Source: Cladopsammia gracilis
Lineage: Eukaryota; Cnidaria; Anthozoa; Scleractinia; Dendrophylliidae
Length of the DNA stretch: 64,000 nucleotides
Direction: 5' to 3'
NCBI GenBank assembly: GCA_022457155.1
Contig: JAJGOT010000357.1
Span: 230,001 to 294,000 of the forward strand
Positions within the stretch are counted from its first letter, which is position 1, and each line of letters opens with the position of its first letter. The position numbers and the translations under genes are program-made. This document shows, piece after piece, positions 1 to 10,565 of the stretch. Under the pieces are notes generated by a model that saw only the letters and a list, made by a program, of their open reading frames with translations, had not been told where the DNA came from and ran no database searches.

Positions 1-746
1 GTTGGCGCGCTCGGATTGGCTACTGAAACTCGGAATATTCACCTCCCAGCAATTTGCGCGCGAAAATTGTAATCGTTAATTGAAAGGAATAAATGAGTTA
101 AAAAGCATCATTTTCGTTATATTATGTCACTGTTTCAGTATATATATCCACCACTACCCACCTCCACTTCGGTGAATAGTTGTTAAATAACCAAAACCTT
201 GTTTATGTACATATTTGAAAACACTGTAAACATCATAAATCATGTAACCTGCTCTACAGATTGTCCAACCGTCCCGATTTCGTCGAGATTACCCCGATTT
301 TGCTTGAAAATCCCGAATCCCGACCAATATGTGATCGGGATAGGAAAAATCCCGATTTTGACATTCGGTTCTGTCATTTTCGTCAAATTCTCGTAATATA
401 TACTTACTATACAAAAAGACGAAATTGCGTATACTTAACTCTGATATCCAGATAAATTAAAGAAACAGCAAGAAATATAAAATGGTTGATTGATTATTGA
501 TGAAATCGAGTACTTGTATGTGGAGCCACACAAAGAGAAGCAAAGCGACGAGAAGCCACATCAATTCGCCAAACATTTTTGACAGAAATTGTTGTCTCAG
601 AACACTAAAAATGGAGTTTCAGAGCATCAAGATTTCAAAATTTTTTGGTGGGGCATGCCTCCAGACCCCCCTAGCGGCTCGCGCCTTCGGCGCTCGACCA
701 CTCCATCTCAATTCTTATTTATCCACATATTTTATGCAACGGTTCG
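1..746. other. Host sequence without a recognisable gene
   Basis: AT-rich sequence with only short, unconvincing reading frames. Around 260-370 there are irregular repeats of CCCGATTT. Around 650-700 there is a GC-richer patch (GGGGCATGCC followed by GCTCGCGCCTTCGGCGCTCG) that looks like part of a dispersed repeat, but I cannot name it. Confidence 0.5.
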
Positions 747-855
747 ACAAAGTCCGTTCATCGCCGTGCCGAACGTGACAGAGCTGGTGACCTGGGACAA
801 AGTTAAACTTGTCACAGTGCCTGTCACGCTCGGCACGGCGATGAACGGACTTTGT
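747..855. repeat. Short foldback (hairpin) element
   Basis: Arms 747-780 and 822-855 are inverted copies of 34 bp with one mismatch (ACAAAGTCCG...CGTGACA against TGTCACGC...CGGACTTTGT), separated by 41 bp. This is the shape of a small MITE or MITE remnant. No target-site duplication was found, so the family is unknown. Confidence 0.75.
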
Positions 856-2434
856 TTTCTCGACGTTCTTGTATCGTTCTCGACCCAAAGAAATCAAAGT
901 TGAGTCCCGCTTTACTTTCGTTTTGTTTTATTTTTATGTCTTATGTTATCATATAAGAAGATGCCCTAAGAAAGTAGTGAAGATGAAGAGATTCACAAGG
1001 GTTTATCGGCGATAATTCTTGGTTGTAAACAAAGTATAGCGATTTGTCTTAATTTGCATGAGAAACGACTAAAGGAATAGAACTTTTTCGAAGCCACAGA
1101 GGATGCATTTTACCAGGAAAAGCTAAATATGGCCATAAAGTGGTACGAGAAAGGTCTCCTTGAAGAAAATATACAAAAACACTAGGGCAATTCAATTTTA
1201 TCGGCGGGCGATACGACTGTCATTCTCCAATTTCGATCAAGTAGCGTGAATGTTTTCGGCTGTCAAACTTTGCAGTTTTAATTACCCCAAAATTTTATTT
1301 CATATTTCAATAGAACTAGAGTTGCTGTTTTATTAGAATGTTAACTTGAGTTCGAAATCCATGTACCAGATAGCGATTTTTGTTTCTAAAGTTAGCCAAT
1401 TTTGACACTTTTAAAAACACCATTTCTAACGGTAACTTAAAAAATGCTCAAAAATTGTAGTCGAAATATTATTACATTCTAATAACGGCAAAAGGTAAAG
1501 AAAGGATCGCTGAATTCTATGTAGTGAAATAGTGATCCAGCCTCTTTTAAATTTTGCACACGAGGCCAACTAAAAAGGGCATTTTTCGCCTGTCTGAGGC
1601 CTCTGGCAAGGGTAAATATTAAAATATTGTCCTGCTTGGAATATATATAAATCCAAAACAGCTGAAACCTATATTTTCTAAAATAGTTTTCTAAGGTCTT
1701 TATTGTGGCAAAGTTTGGGCGATTTCGATTTTTCTATCTTGCACGCTATAGTTGGTATTTAGGGAAAATCACTCTTACTACCAAAAATGAATTGGGCCAA
1801 GTATAAAAAAAAATTGGAGCTTGCACGCATTTATAAAGAAAATCTGAGAAAAAAAAAACCTGCTGGCTTGCACCTCCCCCAAAAAAAAATCCTGCAGGAA
1901 ACTCAGGCCGAAAAAAAAATTCATACACTGAAAAATTTTTGACCCCCCTCCCAGGATTTCTAATGGTCCACCCCTAAATGGTATAAACAATATTAGTTAT
2001 TTATTGCAAATCCCTTCTGATTAATTTAATTTGCTGCATAGCTTAGTGACTACTGCCTGCAATTTCGTATCTTTGGGAGAAAAAATGCGTGAACTAGGAA
2101 AAAAGAAAAGCAAAAATATTTGATGATATGATTGGACAAAAAAGGCGCGAAATGTTCGCGTTGTGTTGAAGCGTTTCTTGGCGAAGCCAAATGAAAGCTA
2201 CATGTAGTTCAAAGTTTCAACCGCTCGACACGGAGTAAATGAAAGAGCATAATTTTTGAAAAATGCCTTATAGTAATCCCCTCTGGAATACGATATAGAC
2301 TTGATACTTTTTAGAAAAGTTTCTCCTCTTTCTCTTAAGCTTATTGAAGGTAACGATCTCAGCATTACGGCTATGGGAGCTAAAACGAGTAAGTTTGTAA
2401 ACAATAGCAATCGATTTAGCTCGTACTGTACAGT
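856..2434. other. Host sequence without a recognisable gene
   Basis: No supported coding region. The stretch 1800-1960 is rich in A-runs and C-runs and gives only low-complexity translations. The end of the stretch leads into a short tandem repeat in which the Polinton is inserted. Confidence 0.5.
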
Positions 2435-2470
2435 TCCGCAAATGATGCCGGGACTGCAAATGATCCCGGA
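2435..2470. repeat. Host target repeat, left part, with left target-site duplication
   Basis: Two degenerate units of a roughly 17-bp host repeat (CCGCAAATGATCCCGGA-like) end exactly at the Polinton boundary. The last six bases, CCCGGA (2465-2470), recur as the first six bases after the element (21975-21980). Six-base target duplications are characteristic of Polintons. Confidence 0.9.
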
Positions 2471-2881
2471 AGTAGTGTAATAAAGATCATTCAAGGACAA
2501 CATCATTTCTCACGCTCTCCCAAACACAAACCCATCATATCAAGCAATAAGCTAAATGGCAGGTAATCGTAACTTGAAATAAATTCATAGCTTATGCTAA
2601 AACTGGGGTGAATTTGGTTCGTTGATTTATGCCAATTCAAATTCAAATTCAAATTCAAAAATAAATTCAAATTCAAATAAATTCATAGCTTATTCTAACA
2701 CTGGGGGGAAATTTGGTTCGTTGATGATAATTTAAAATTACATGCTAATAACAGCAGAAATAGTGATTTATTTCTCAAAATGGTTTTGTGGATTTTAGCT
2801 TATTGCTTGATATGATGGGTTTGTGTTTGGGAGAGCGTGAGAAATGATGATGTTGTCCTTGAATGATCTTTATTACACTAC
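2471..2881. repeat. Left Polinton terminus: arm-loop-arm foldback
   Basis: Outer arm 2471-2556 and inner arm 2794-2881 are inverted copies of each other over about 85 bp, with one 3-bp indel. They enclose a 237-bp loop containing ATTCAA hexamer repeats near 2634-2680. The element terminus therefore folds back on itself. The inner arm is followed by CGCTGAAAT, the mirror of ATTTCATCG just before the right terminal unit. The loop here is 16-17 bp longer than the right loop because of extra ATTCAA units. Confidence 0.93.
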
Positions 2882-3290
2882 CGCTGAAATTAGTTAGCCC
2901 AATATTTAAGCGACTTACCCCGTATTTGAAGCGGTTTCACTGAGTCGTTTCATTTCGTTCTGGGTTCGCTTTCTGTGAGTTCACGCGAAAATTTCACGGG
3001 GCCTTTGTTTTCGCGTAGAATCTTGCCGAGGAAGGATGAAAGCAGAGAGTGAAATTCACAGAAACAAAATAAAGCGAAACACCTGCTTGCGCCTACCACC
3101 TGCTTGCATAAAATTAACCATTCTTGTGTTTTGCGCAGACGCGGGCGTAAAGAGTTACCACATGTGAAAGCGTGGCGGTTGTGATCATTATATAAGAGTT
3201 GTTCGAACTATATGGTATATCGGTGGCGGATGGGTTATGAAACAGTTAGAAAAAGCGAGGGCTGACTGTTTGATCCCTATCAATCACCCG
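2882..3290. other. Left subterminal region of the Polinton
   Basis: Non-coding sequence between the left terminus and the first gene. It contains a TATATAAG box near 3190 that could serve as a promoter, but nothing proves it. Confidence 0.4.
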
Positions 3291-3336
3291 GTATATATAT
3301 CATAGCTAAAAACCCTCGCGGCTATGATATATATAC
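3291..3336. terminator. Perfect 16-bp hairpin over the end of the SAP-like gene
   Basis: GTATATATATCATAGC (3291-3306) is followed after 14 bases by its exact reverse complement (3321-3336). The hairpin contains the stop codon and last codons of the minus-strand gene ending at 3322. It may mark the 3' end of that transcript. The function is inferred from position only. Confidence 0.5.
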
Positions 3337-3525
3337 TGCAGGCCTAAGAAAGGGTGTCGGGTTGTTGAGTAGAGCTAAGTCGTGTTCGATGGCGGAAGAA
3401 GATTCAGTAATTAAACGTATTAAATCAGCCTTTCTCCTAGCGCGAAAGCGGCCGGGGATATTTCTTTCCTTGGCAATTTGTCTTAGTTCCTTAACTGTCA
3501 TGCGTTCCATTTTCAAGGAAAACAT
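3322..3525 (-). CDS. Small SAP/Rho-N-like DNA-binding protein
   Basis: A 67-residue protein. Residues 9-40 (MTVKELRQIA ... KADLIRLI) have the helix-extended-helix pattern of SAP, LEM and Rho N-terminal domains, which bind DNA. Short proteins or capsid-associated domains of this kind are common in Polintons. The tail after residue 45 has no recognised motif. It is transcribed away from the polymerase, and its stop codon lies inside a perfect hairpin. A second in-frame ATG at codon 6 and a third at codon 9 could also be the start. The role is probably DNA binding during replication or packaging, but that is inference. Confidence 0.75.
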   Translation of the reverse strand: MFSLKMERMTVKELRQIAKERNIPGRFRARRKADLIRLITESSSAIEHDLALLNNPTPFLRPAVYIS

Positions 3526-3603
3526 AAAATATTTTTTATTTTATGTTCTTCTTCTCCACTCAACATAGCAGTTCAATAAAAAAGCAAAACTGTTGGCCAA
3601 CAG

Positions 3604-3663
3604 AATCTCTCAAGGGAACACTCTCCTTCTCACTTCTCCCCCACCCAGTTCCCTTGAGAGATT
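3604..3663. terminator. 16-bp hairpin followed by a T-rich run
   Basis: AATCTCTCAAGGGAAC (3604-3619) and its exact complement (3648-3663) flank a 28-base C/T-rich loop. A run of T follows (3663-3680). It sits between the divergent SAP-like gene and the polymerase. The shape recalls a terminator or RNA 3'-end signal, but a hairpin in the polymerase leader is equally possible. Confidence 0.45.
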
Positions 3664-3706
3664 TTTTTTATTTTTTTTTTCATTTTTTCATGCCACTTAG
3701 GGCTGA

Positions 3707-6700
3707 AGGCTGAACCAGCACTACTGCCGTGAACTCCCCGTCAACATCTGTCAACCTTCTTTCGAAGCGGTCAATATTGATTCACCCACACCGTCAGAAA
3801 CTCAACCACCTCCACGGCCTCCTCCTCCGCAGCCTGGCATATTGGAAACAATTTCCAATACTTTCCTGTCATGGTGGAATTGGTTAAAAGCCGCGCCACA
3901 AACTCTTGCAAAAAAGGCTGTCAATATGATCACGGATTTTCAACGCCGAGTTACCAGTTTAAATAAACAACAAATAGGAGTTCACGAAACCATATCAGCG
4001 TTAGAAAACTTTACCCGTCAATTCATCTTTGACGGCGTGGAAGGCACTTCTCCAAGAGATTATTTGCAGCAAGTTTCTGATAAACTTCTGACTATCCTCA
4101 AGGCTAATCGAGGCACTAAAATCAAACTGATTCTATCCTGTCAAATGAAACGCCAGAATTTACAAACTGGGGAAATAAAGGAGATCGATGCTCAATTTCA
4201 TTCGGAAATAGAAATGAATCTCGCAGCGACTGATCTCACCGCACTTTTAAATGATATGATAGCAGTCATCCTTGAACACATTGCCACTTTCCAAATGAGT
4301 GGCTCGAATTGGCAATTTGTTCGCGTAAATCATTTGGAATTGCATTTGGTTGAATTCAAACCTCTCGGCGGGAGTAATTACATTCCTCTTCCGCCATTCC
4401 TTGCTAAGAAGAAAGCGCTCACTAATATGCAAAATACTGATAATCAATGCTTTAAATGGGCAACTGCAAGGGCACTTAATCCATGTGAAATTCATCCTGA
4501 AAGAGTCACAAAAGAACTAAAAGCTCAAGCCGATGATGTCAATTGGGATAAAATTTCATTTCCAACGCCCCTGGAGGAGATAGATCGTTTTGAAAGAAAT
4601 AATCCCGACATTGCCGTTAATGTTCTCGGGTATGAATCAGTGGTTCATCCCCTGAGAATTTCAAAACATAAAAAACGTCAACGAAATATAACCCTGCTGC
4701 TTTTTGAGAAAGATGGAATCCAACATTATGCTGTTGTTAACAGTTTAAGCCGCCTTCTCTCAGCTCAAGTTAATCATCACGTCGGTCGCAAACTTTTTTG
4801 CCTGCATTGTCTCAATCTTTTTTATGACGAAGCGCATCTAGCTAAGCATGAAGAACTGTGTTGCAGAACTGAAGCGATAAAAGTTGAAATGCCCACAAAG
4901 GGTGAGATTTTGCAATTTAAAAATCACAATAGATCTATCAAAGTTCCATTCGTGATTTACGCTGATTTTGAAGCATGCACTGAACCGATCAGCGGTTGTT
5001 TCCCAGGGAACGGTCACAGTTTCACAAATAAATTTCAAAAACACACGCCATGTGGCTTTTGTTTGAAGGTTGTTGGCATGGATGGGGTTGATTTGAATTT
5101 TCCTCCAGTGCTCTTTCGGGCAAAAACAGCGGATGATGACGTTGCACAAATATTTGTGGAGAAGTTAATTAAAATAATTCATCATCTTCACAAGAAATTT
5201 GACTTTAGAAAGAAGATAATTTTCACCGAGGAAGATAAGAAAGAATATAAAGCAACCACAGTTTGTTGGATATGCCAGGGAGAATTTGGCGAAGAATCTG
5301 ATAAAAAGGTGCGGGATCATTGCCACTTCACAGGAAAATACCGTGGCGCAGCCCATAATAGTTGCAATCTAAAGTTCCGGAAACCAAAGTTCACCCCAGT
5401 TATTTTCCATAATCTTGCGGGATATGATTCACATCTCTTCATTAAAAATCTTGGCAAAATACCTGGAAATATTAAATGTATCCCCAACAATGAGGAAAAA
5501 TATATATCCTTCTCAAAGGCGATCAAGACTGGAGAATATATTAACAAAAAGGGAAAAACGGTTAACATCACTCATGAAGTGAGATTCATCGATTCTATGA
5601 AATTCATGGGTTCTTCCCTGGAGAGTCTGATAAATAATTTGAAAAAGTTAAGCATGGATAAACTGAAACAAACAATCAAAGAATTTAGAGACAAAGCTGA
5701 ATTCATCGATTCTAAGAAATTCATGGGTTCTTCCCTGGAGAGTCTGATAAATAATTTGAAAAAGTTAAGCATGGATAAACTGAAACAAACAAACAAAGAA
5801 TTTGGAGACAAAGCTGAGCTTCTTTCCAGAAAAGGAGTCTATCCCTATGATTATATGGATTCCATTGAGAAATTCAAGGAAACACAACTGCCGCCAAAGG
5901 AGGCATTCTATTCTCAAATTAATGAATCGGGAATATCCGATGAAGACTATCAACACGCCCAAAATGTTTGGGAAAAAATGGGAATAAACAATTTAGGAGA
6001 ATACCACGATCTCTATTTGAAAACGGATGTGATGCTCCTTGCAGATGTTTTTGAAGAATTCAGAAATGTCTGCCTGGAGAATTATCAACTGGATCCAGCG
6101 TGGTATTATACCACTCCTGGTTTCACATTCGACGCGGGTCTGAAAAAATCAGGGGTAAAGCTTGAATTGTTGAATGATCCAGATATGCTCCTGTTCTTTG
6201 AGAAGGGAGTCCGTGGTGGTATTTCAATGATCTCAAATCGCCATGGAAAAGCGAACAATCCATATATGGGCGACGACCAATATGACCAAACGCAACCCAC
6301 GAAATACATTCTCTATCTTGATGCTAACTCCCTTTATTCCTGGGCAATGACTCAACCACTTCCAACGGGAAAGTTTCGCTGGATGAAAAATTTCAAGAGA
6401 TGGCGCCGAATTCCCTGTGTACTTGAAGTGGATTTGGAATATCCCAAAAACCTCCATGATTTGCATAATGATTATCCATTTGCCCCCGAGAGAATAATTT
6501 GCGACAACAACGTTGAGAAATTAATCCCCAATCTGCGAGATAAGAAACGCATCATCATGCATCACAGAGCACTGAAACAAGCTCTGAAACATGGCTTGAA
6601 ACTCACTAAGATTCACAGGGGAATATCATTCACTGAAGAACCTTGGCTGAAATCATATATGGAACTCAACATCCAGCTCCGTCAAGCAGGGAAGAATGAT

Positions 6701-7011
6701 TTCGCCCTAAATTATACAGTTATAAATTATTTGAAACTGGTGGTGGCGATAAGAAATGTAAGGGAGTGAAAAAATCAACAATAAAGAAACATATCACCCA
6801 TGAGGACTTCAAAGAATGTCTCCTCAGCGGGGAAAGCCAAATGAGAACCATGAATCTCATCCGCAGCCATTACCACGAGATGTTCTCAGAAACAGTCAAT
6901 AAAACAGCTCTCTCTGCGGATGACGACAAGCGATTTATCCTTCCAGGTAAGATTCACACTCTTGCTTGGGGTCATTGGAGAATTGAAGAAGAAGAAAAAA
7001 AAGCTAAATAA
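3707..7011 (+). pseudogene. polB: Protein-primed family B DNA polymerase, internal deletion
   Basis: Replicative polymerase of Polintons. The main frame is open from 3707 to 6769. Exonuclease motifs are visible at D375/E377 (YADFEA), N524-D529 (HNLAGYD) and D729/D735 (TDVMLLAD), numbered from the TTG at 3842. A Cys/His HNH-like insert (C475, C478, C494, H505, C508) lies between Exo I and Exo II. Palm motif A is at D827 (DANSLY). Motif B (NNSxxG) and motif C (DTD) are absent: the frame runs from KNDF (about 6700) straight into the C-terminal region in another frame (about 6709-7011). An internal deletion with frameshift has removed the catalytic core, so the enzyme is dead. The start is unclear: no ATG lies upstream in frame, the first in-frame ATG is 3926, and an ATG at 3690 is in another frame. 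Confidence 0.93.
5584..5817 (+). repeat. 117-bp tandem duplication inside polB
   Basis: Two direct copies of 117 bp (starts 5584 and 5701) differ at only a few bases and keep the frame, so the protein has 39 residues duplicated (from FIDS to DKAE). The unit lies after the Exo II motif. Family members normally have one copy of such a segment, so this is probably a late duplication in this copy. Confidence 0.93.
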
Positions 7012-7015
7012 AAAA

Positions 7016-7291
7016 ATGATTGACAAAGAAAAACTTTTCACAATCGGAGAGAAAGATTTCTTTTCCGTGGAGGAAACGGGAATCCCACTCAAGGAAATGA
7101 AAAATTATGCAACTTGGATTCATCCCAAATTCAAAGAAGCATGTGGTTTGACGGATGAAGACATCGCATGGTATAAAGGGGTTGAAAATGAAAGAAACTT
7201 TCAGAAAGCTGTTGACATGGCAACTGGTTTTCTCCCAGTCCGAACGGAAGAGGATCGCAAGTTCATGGAGAAATGGATTTTCGCGATTTAA
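7016..7291 (+). CDS. Small Polinton protein of unknown function
   Basis: A 91-residue protein starting at the ATG at 7016, just after the end of the polymerase C-terminal fragment. The frame is open further upstream, but that part is a lysine run overlapping polB and is probably not translated. It is rich in charged and aromatic residues (YATWIHPKFKEACG near the middle), with no membrane segment or known motif. It probably belongs to the replication-side gene group because of position and strand. I do not recognise the family. Confidence 0.6.
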   Translation: MIDKEKLFTIGEKDFFSVEETGIPLKEMKNYATWIHPKFKEACGLTDEDIAWYKGVENERNFQKAVDMATGFLPVRTEEDRKFMEKWIFAI

Positions 7292-7318
7292 TTCATTTTT
7301 TTTATCTCACCCAAGAAA

Positions 7319-7942
7319 ATGAATCCCGCGAAAATATCTATCCCCAACCGCTCTCTCGACAAGCCCGTGAAAAAATCTTCTGGAAAAATCTCTTTCTGTC
7401 TCCTCCCATGCCTTCACAATGACAAACGGCTCCAAGTGAAACTCAAAACCAAATTCAAGATTTTTCCTCATGAAGGAAATTCTTTCTCTTTGGGAATCAC
7501 TCTTCCAGAAGAAAACATCAAATTTTTCAAAGATCTGGAAACACATCTCAACTCTGCTGCGATGAAAAAGAAGCAGGCAATCAAAGAGATTGGCCCGTCT
7601 TTTGCCCGATTTCAGGAGGGAGATTTCATTCTCGTGAAAACCGACAAATCCGAGCAGGAAAAGATTTATGCTAAAATCTATCCTTCCAAACTCCCAAAAA
7701 CGGATTTCTCTTGTCGATTTTGGGAGTTATGCGATGATGGGAAGAAAAAACCCATCCTGAAGCAAAAAGAGCTCATTGGAATTCCTCTCCGCGGACAAGT
7801 CGTCTTTTCCATCAAACATCTTTTCTGCGGAAATGTGAAAGCGATCACATGCATTGTGGATGAAGTTTTGGTGGAAGAAATGGTGCAGGCTGCCTCGGCT
7901 TTTGATGAGTTTGAAGACAGGAATGAGGAGGATGAAATTTGA
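7319..7942 (+). CDS. Unknown protein, possible ssDNA-binding OB-fold
   Basis: A 207-residue protein with an ATG start, 27 bases after the preceding gene. It is lysine-rich and beta-rich. The segment around residues 165-192 (LRGQVVFSIK ... CIVDEVLVEE) faintly recalls the C-terminal part of single-stranded DNA-binding proteins of large DNA viruses. The acidic tail (EFEDRNEEDE) also fits such proteins. This resemblance is weak and made by eye. Placement next to the polymerase agrees with a replication role. No transmembrane segments are seen. Confidence 0.6.
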   Translation: MNPAKISIPNRSLDKPVKKSSGKISFCLLPCLHNDKRLQVKLKTKFKIFPHEGNSFSLGITLPEENIKFFKDLETHLNSAAMKKKQAIKEIGPSFARFQEGDFILVKTDKSEQEKIYAKIYPSKLPKTDFSCRFWELCDDGKKKPILKQKELIGIPLRGQVVFSIKHLFCGNVKAITCIVDEVLVEEMVQAASAFDEFEDRNEEDEI

Positions 7943-7962
7943 GGATGACAAATCTTTTGTCA

Positions 7963-9194
7963 CCCGCTGAAAATTCTGCTCAAATTCGCTTTTTGTTGAA
8001 TCAGATTTTCATTTGTGCCCAAAACTAGGGAAACAAAATTGTCAATGGCAGGGTTGACAATTTTGGTCAACCTCGGAAAAATTCTTTTTTTTTTTTGCAA
8101 ACGCAATATCTCGAATGACGTATCGTCCCTATTGGAACATGTGGGTGCCTATTTTCTGCAGGTTTTGGCATAAAACTCGGGGACAAAATTCTGAAAAAAT
8201 ATTTTGTCAATTCAGGAAAAAAATTCTGGAAAATATATTTTTGAGTTCTGAAAAAAAATCAAGTTAAAAAAATATTTTCCTGAAAAATCTGAGGATTGAC
8301 AAAATCCATCCATTGACAAATCTTCCGCTGAAATCTGGGGAGAAATCTTCCGCTGAAATCTGGGGAGAAATATTCCGCTGAAATCTGGCGAAAAAAATCC
8401 ACCGAAATCTGGCGAAAAAAATCCACCGAAATCTGGCGAAAAAAATCCACCGAAATCCGCTAAATTCTGGAGGAAAAAATTCCGCCAAATTCTGGAGGAA
8501 AAAATTCTGCCAAAATCCGTGGGAAAAAATCCGCCAAATTCTGGAGGAAAAAATCCGCCAAATTCTGGAGGAAAAAATTCCGCCAAATTCTGGAGGAAAA
8601 AATTCCGCCAAATTCTGGAGGAAAAAATCCGCCAAAATCCGTGGGAAAAAATTCACCGAAATCTGGCGAAAAAAATCCGCCAAAATCCGTGGGAAAAAAT
8701 TCCGCCAAATTCTGGAGGAAAAATTCCGCCAAATTCTGGAGGAAAAAATTCCGCCAAATTCTGGAGGAAAAAATTCCGCCAAATTCTGGAGGAAAAAATC
8801 CGGAATCGGATTCTGAATTTTTCCCCAGGATTTTTTTTCCAGATTTCAGCGGAAGATTTGTCAATGGATATTTTTTGTCAACTCGGAGAAAAAATTCTGG
8901 AAAATATTTTTGAACTAAATTTTTCAGACCTCAAAAATATATTTTCCAGAATTTTTTTCCCCGAGTTGATAAAATATTTTCAATTTTTTTGTCAACGAGT
9001 TTTATGCCAAAATCGACATAAAAATAGGCACCCACATGTTCCAATAGGGACGATACGTCATTCGAGATATTGCGTTTGCAAAAAAAAAAATGAATTTTTT
9101 TCGGGGTTGACCAAAATTGTCAACCCCCACCGTTGGCATCTTTTCCCGATTTGGGCACAAATAAATTTTGTTGTCAATCAAATTTTTCAGCGGA
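7963..9194. repeat. Large imperfect palindrome with a minisatellite core
   Basis: Arms 7963-8345 and 8838-9194 are inverted copies. The best conserved blocks hold the same ATATCTCGAATGACGTATCG string on opposite strands (about 8105 and 9055) and a GGGTTGACAATTTTGGTCAA block. The 490-bp centre (8330-8820) is a tandem array of 24-26-bp units of three related types (CCGCTGAAATCTGG, CCACCGAAATCTGG, CCGCCAAATTCTGG, each with an A-rich tail). Long frames on both strands here are translations of the array and not genes. It divides the replication-side genes from the rest. Confidence 0.9.
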
Positions 9195-9273
9195 TTTTTG
9201 CCGTGGAATATTTTTTCCCCCAGAATTTCACAGATTTCAAAATCTTTTTTTTTGTCAAAAAAGTTGACAAAAA

Positions 9274-10479
9274 ATGTCACTCACTAAAATGTGGTTGCTA
9301 GTTTCGTTTGGAAGAATTGTTGGAGAACCAGCCAAATCAGAAGCTGAAATTGCTCAAAGACTTGGCTTCTCCAGACAATATCTGAATAGACAACTCAAGA
9401 AAGGAAAAAATCATTTCAAGCTCCAGGGAATGCCAGTTATGGTCATGCGACGAATGGAATTCACCGCAGAGGGAAAAGAATTTGAAACCAAAAATCAGAT
9501 GGCTGATGCGCTTGGAGTTCCTCGCGCCGCTGTCACGTGCGCTCTCAAAAACTCCACAACTGGCTTCATTCGAACAAAAAAAGGAAAAGAAGTGATGGTT
9601 GCACAGATTGAAGGTTCAATCGTCACTGCTTGCCCCAGACCTCTTCCTGCAATCCGCGTCATTTCAGATCTTGGTGGACCTCAAGAATTTTCTTCCATGG
9701 CCGCGGCAGCGCGAGAATTGGGGATTGATCCAAAAACGATTCCAAATGCCCTCCGAAGCGGAAGAGATTCATTCACCAGAAAATTCGATGGGACGCAATT
9801 CAAAATTGAGATTCCTGGGGAAAAAATCTCACCTCAGAAACAGTTCAATCAAGAACTGACAAAGTTGAATAATGCGTGCTTGGCGGCAGTGGCGGAAGAC
9901 AATCAGGAAAAAGTGGAAGAGATTGCGGAGCAAATCGAGGAACTCAAAGTCTCCCCCAGAGCCCAACCTGCCCGATTCGGAAAACCAAAAGACGCGATGG
10001 AAGATTATATGAATGAAACGCGAGCTTTTGACCGCGAAGAACATGTCATTGAAGATGAGCAAAAAATGGCAGCTTGGGCGGAGGAAAATGAAAATGCGGT
10101 TCCCCCTCCTGAGGAAGAAGAGGAGCTCCCCCCAGGCGTGAGAAATCCATTCGGCTTCTATTTTGGGGTATACTCCCACAAAGACGCGCCGATGAGCGCG
10201 GAAGATGATTTTTTAAAGAATAAGCATCTCATCATTCCAAGGGGGTATCAAGGATGTGGTGAAGAAGCAAGCGTTGCGCGAGTCTTGGTGGTCGATGAGA
10301 AGTTTAAATCTGTGATCTGTGAGGTAACAGAGTATTGGGACTTGGAACTCGCATTTCCCTGCCCTGCTCCAACGCAAGAAGTCTGGGAAAGCGACCCTCA
10401 CTTGGGGGTCTTTCCCATGAAAGTTAAGGAGCTTGACGGAGGATGGTGTTGGCGAGTAAAATTAATCAAGGATGAATGA
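9274..10479 (+). CDS. Triple NUMOD1-like helix-turn-helix protein
   Basis: A 401-residue protein. Three similar modules occur at about residues 19-48, 69-98 and 137-167, each with a charged start, an A-x-x-LG turn and a second helix ending in a basic or aromatic stretch (EIAQRLGF, QMADALGV, AAARELGI). This is the layout of NUMOD1/IENR-type DNA-binding repeats found next to homing endonucleases. No nuclease motif is present. A lysine/glutamate-rich coiled stretch follows (190-270), then an acidic proline-rich linker and an unrecognised C-terminal domain (285-401). It may act as a DNA-binding regulator or recombination factor; the function is inferred. Confidence 0.75.
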   Translation: MSLTKMWLLVSFGRIVGEPAKSEAEIAQRLGFSRQYLNRQLKKGKNHFKLQGMPVMVMRRMEFTAEGKEFETKNQMADALGVPRAAVTCALKNSTTGFIRTKKGKEVMVAQIEGSIVTACPRPLPAIRVISDLGGPQEFSSMAAAARELGIDPKTIPNALRSGRDSFTRKFDGTQFKIEIPGEKISPQKQFNQELTKLNNACLAAVAEDNQEKVEEIAEQIEELKVSPRAQPARFGKPKDAMEDYMNETRAFDREEHVIEDEQKMAAWAEENENAVPPPEEEEELPPGVRNPFGFYFGVYSHKDAPMSAEDDFLKNKHLIIPRGYQGCGEEASVARVLVVDEKFKSVICEVTEYWDLELAFPCPAPTQEVWESDPHLGVFPMKVKELDGGWCWRVKLIKDE

Positions 10480-10565
10480 TTTTCATTTCCTAGAAATGAA
10501 AAACTGCTCACTCCCAGCTCGCAACGGCTCCCTTCGGTCGCAACGGCTCCCTTCGGTCGCTGCGC
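10480..10565. other. Convergent gene gap with a short direct repeat
   Basis: This gap between convergent genes holds two direct copies of CGGCTCCCTTCGGTCGC, which resemble the arms of short stem-loops. It is a likely site of transcript 3' ends for both flanking genes. Confidence 0.4.

Noticed and set aside
5572..5811. Minus-strand frame inside the polymerase
   Set aside because: Antisense of the 117-bp duplication in polB, so its internal repetition is a by-product.
8330..8820. CRISPR-like array
   Set aside because: Units are contiguous tandem repeats without unique spacers, and the DNA is eukaryotic. The same applies to the arrays at 47784-48035 and 55675-55905.
8212..9301. Long overlapping frames on both strands (up to 260 codons)
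   Set aside because: They are translations of the 24-26-bp array and flanking palindrome. Their repetitive products (EFFPPEFGG or KNPPNSGGK) appear on both strands and in several frames.
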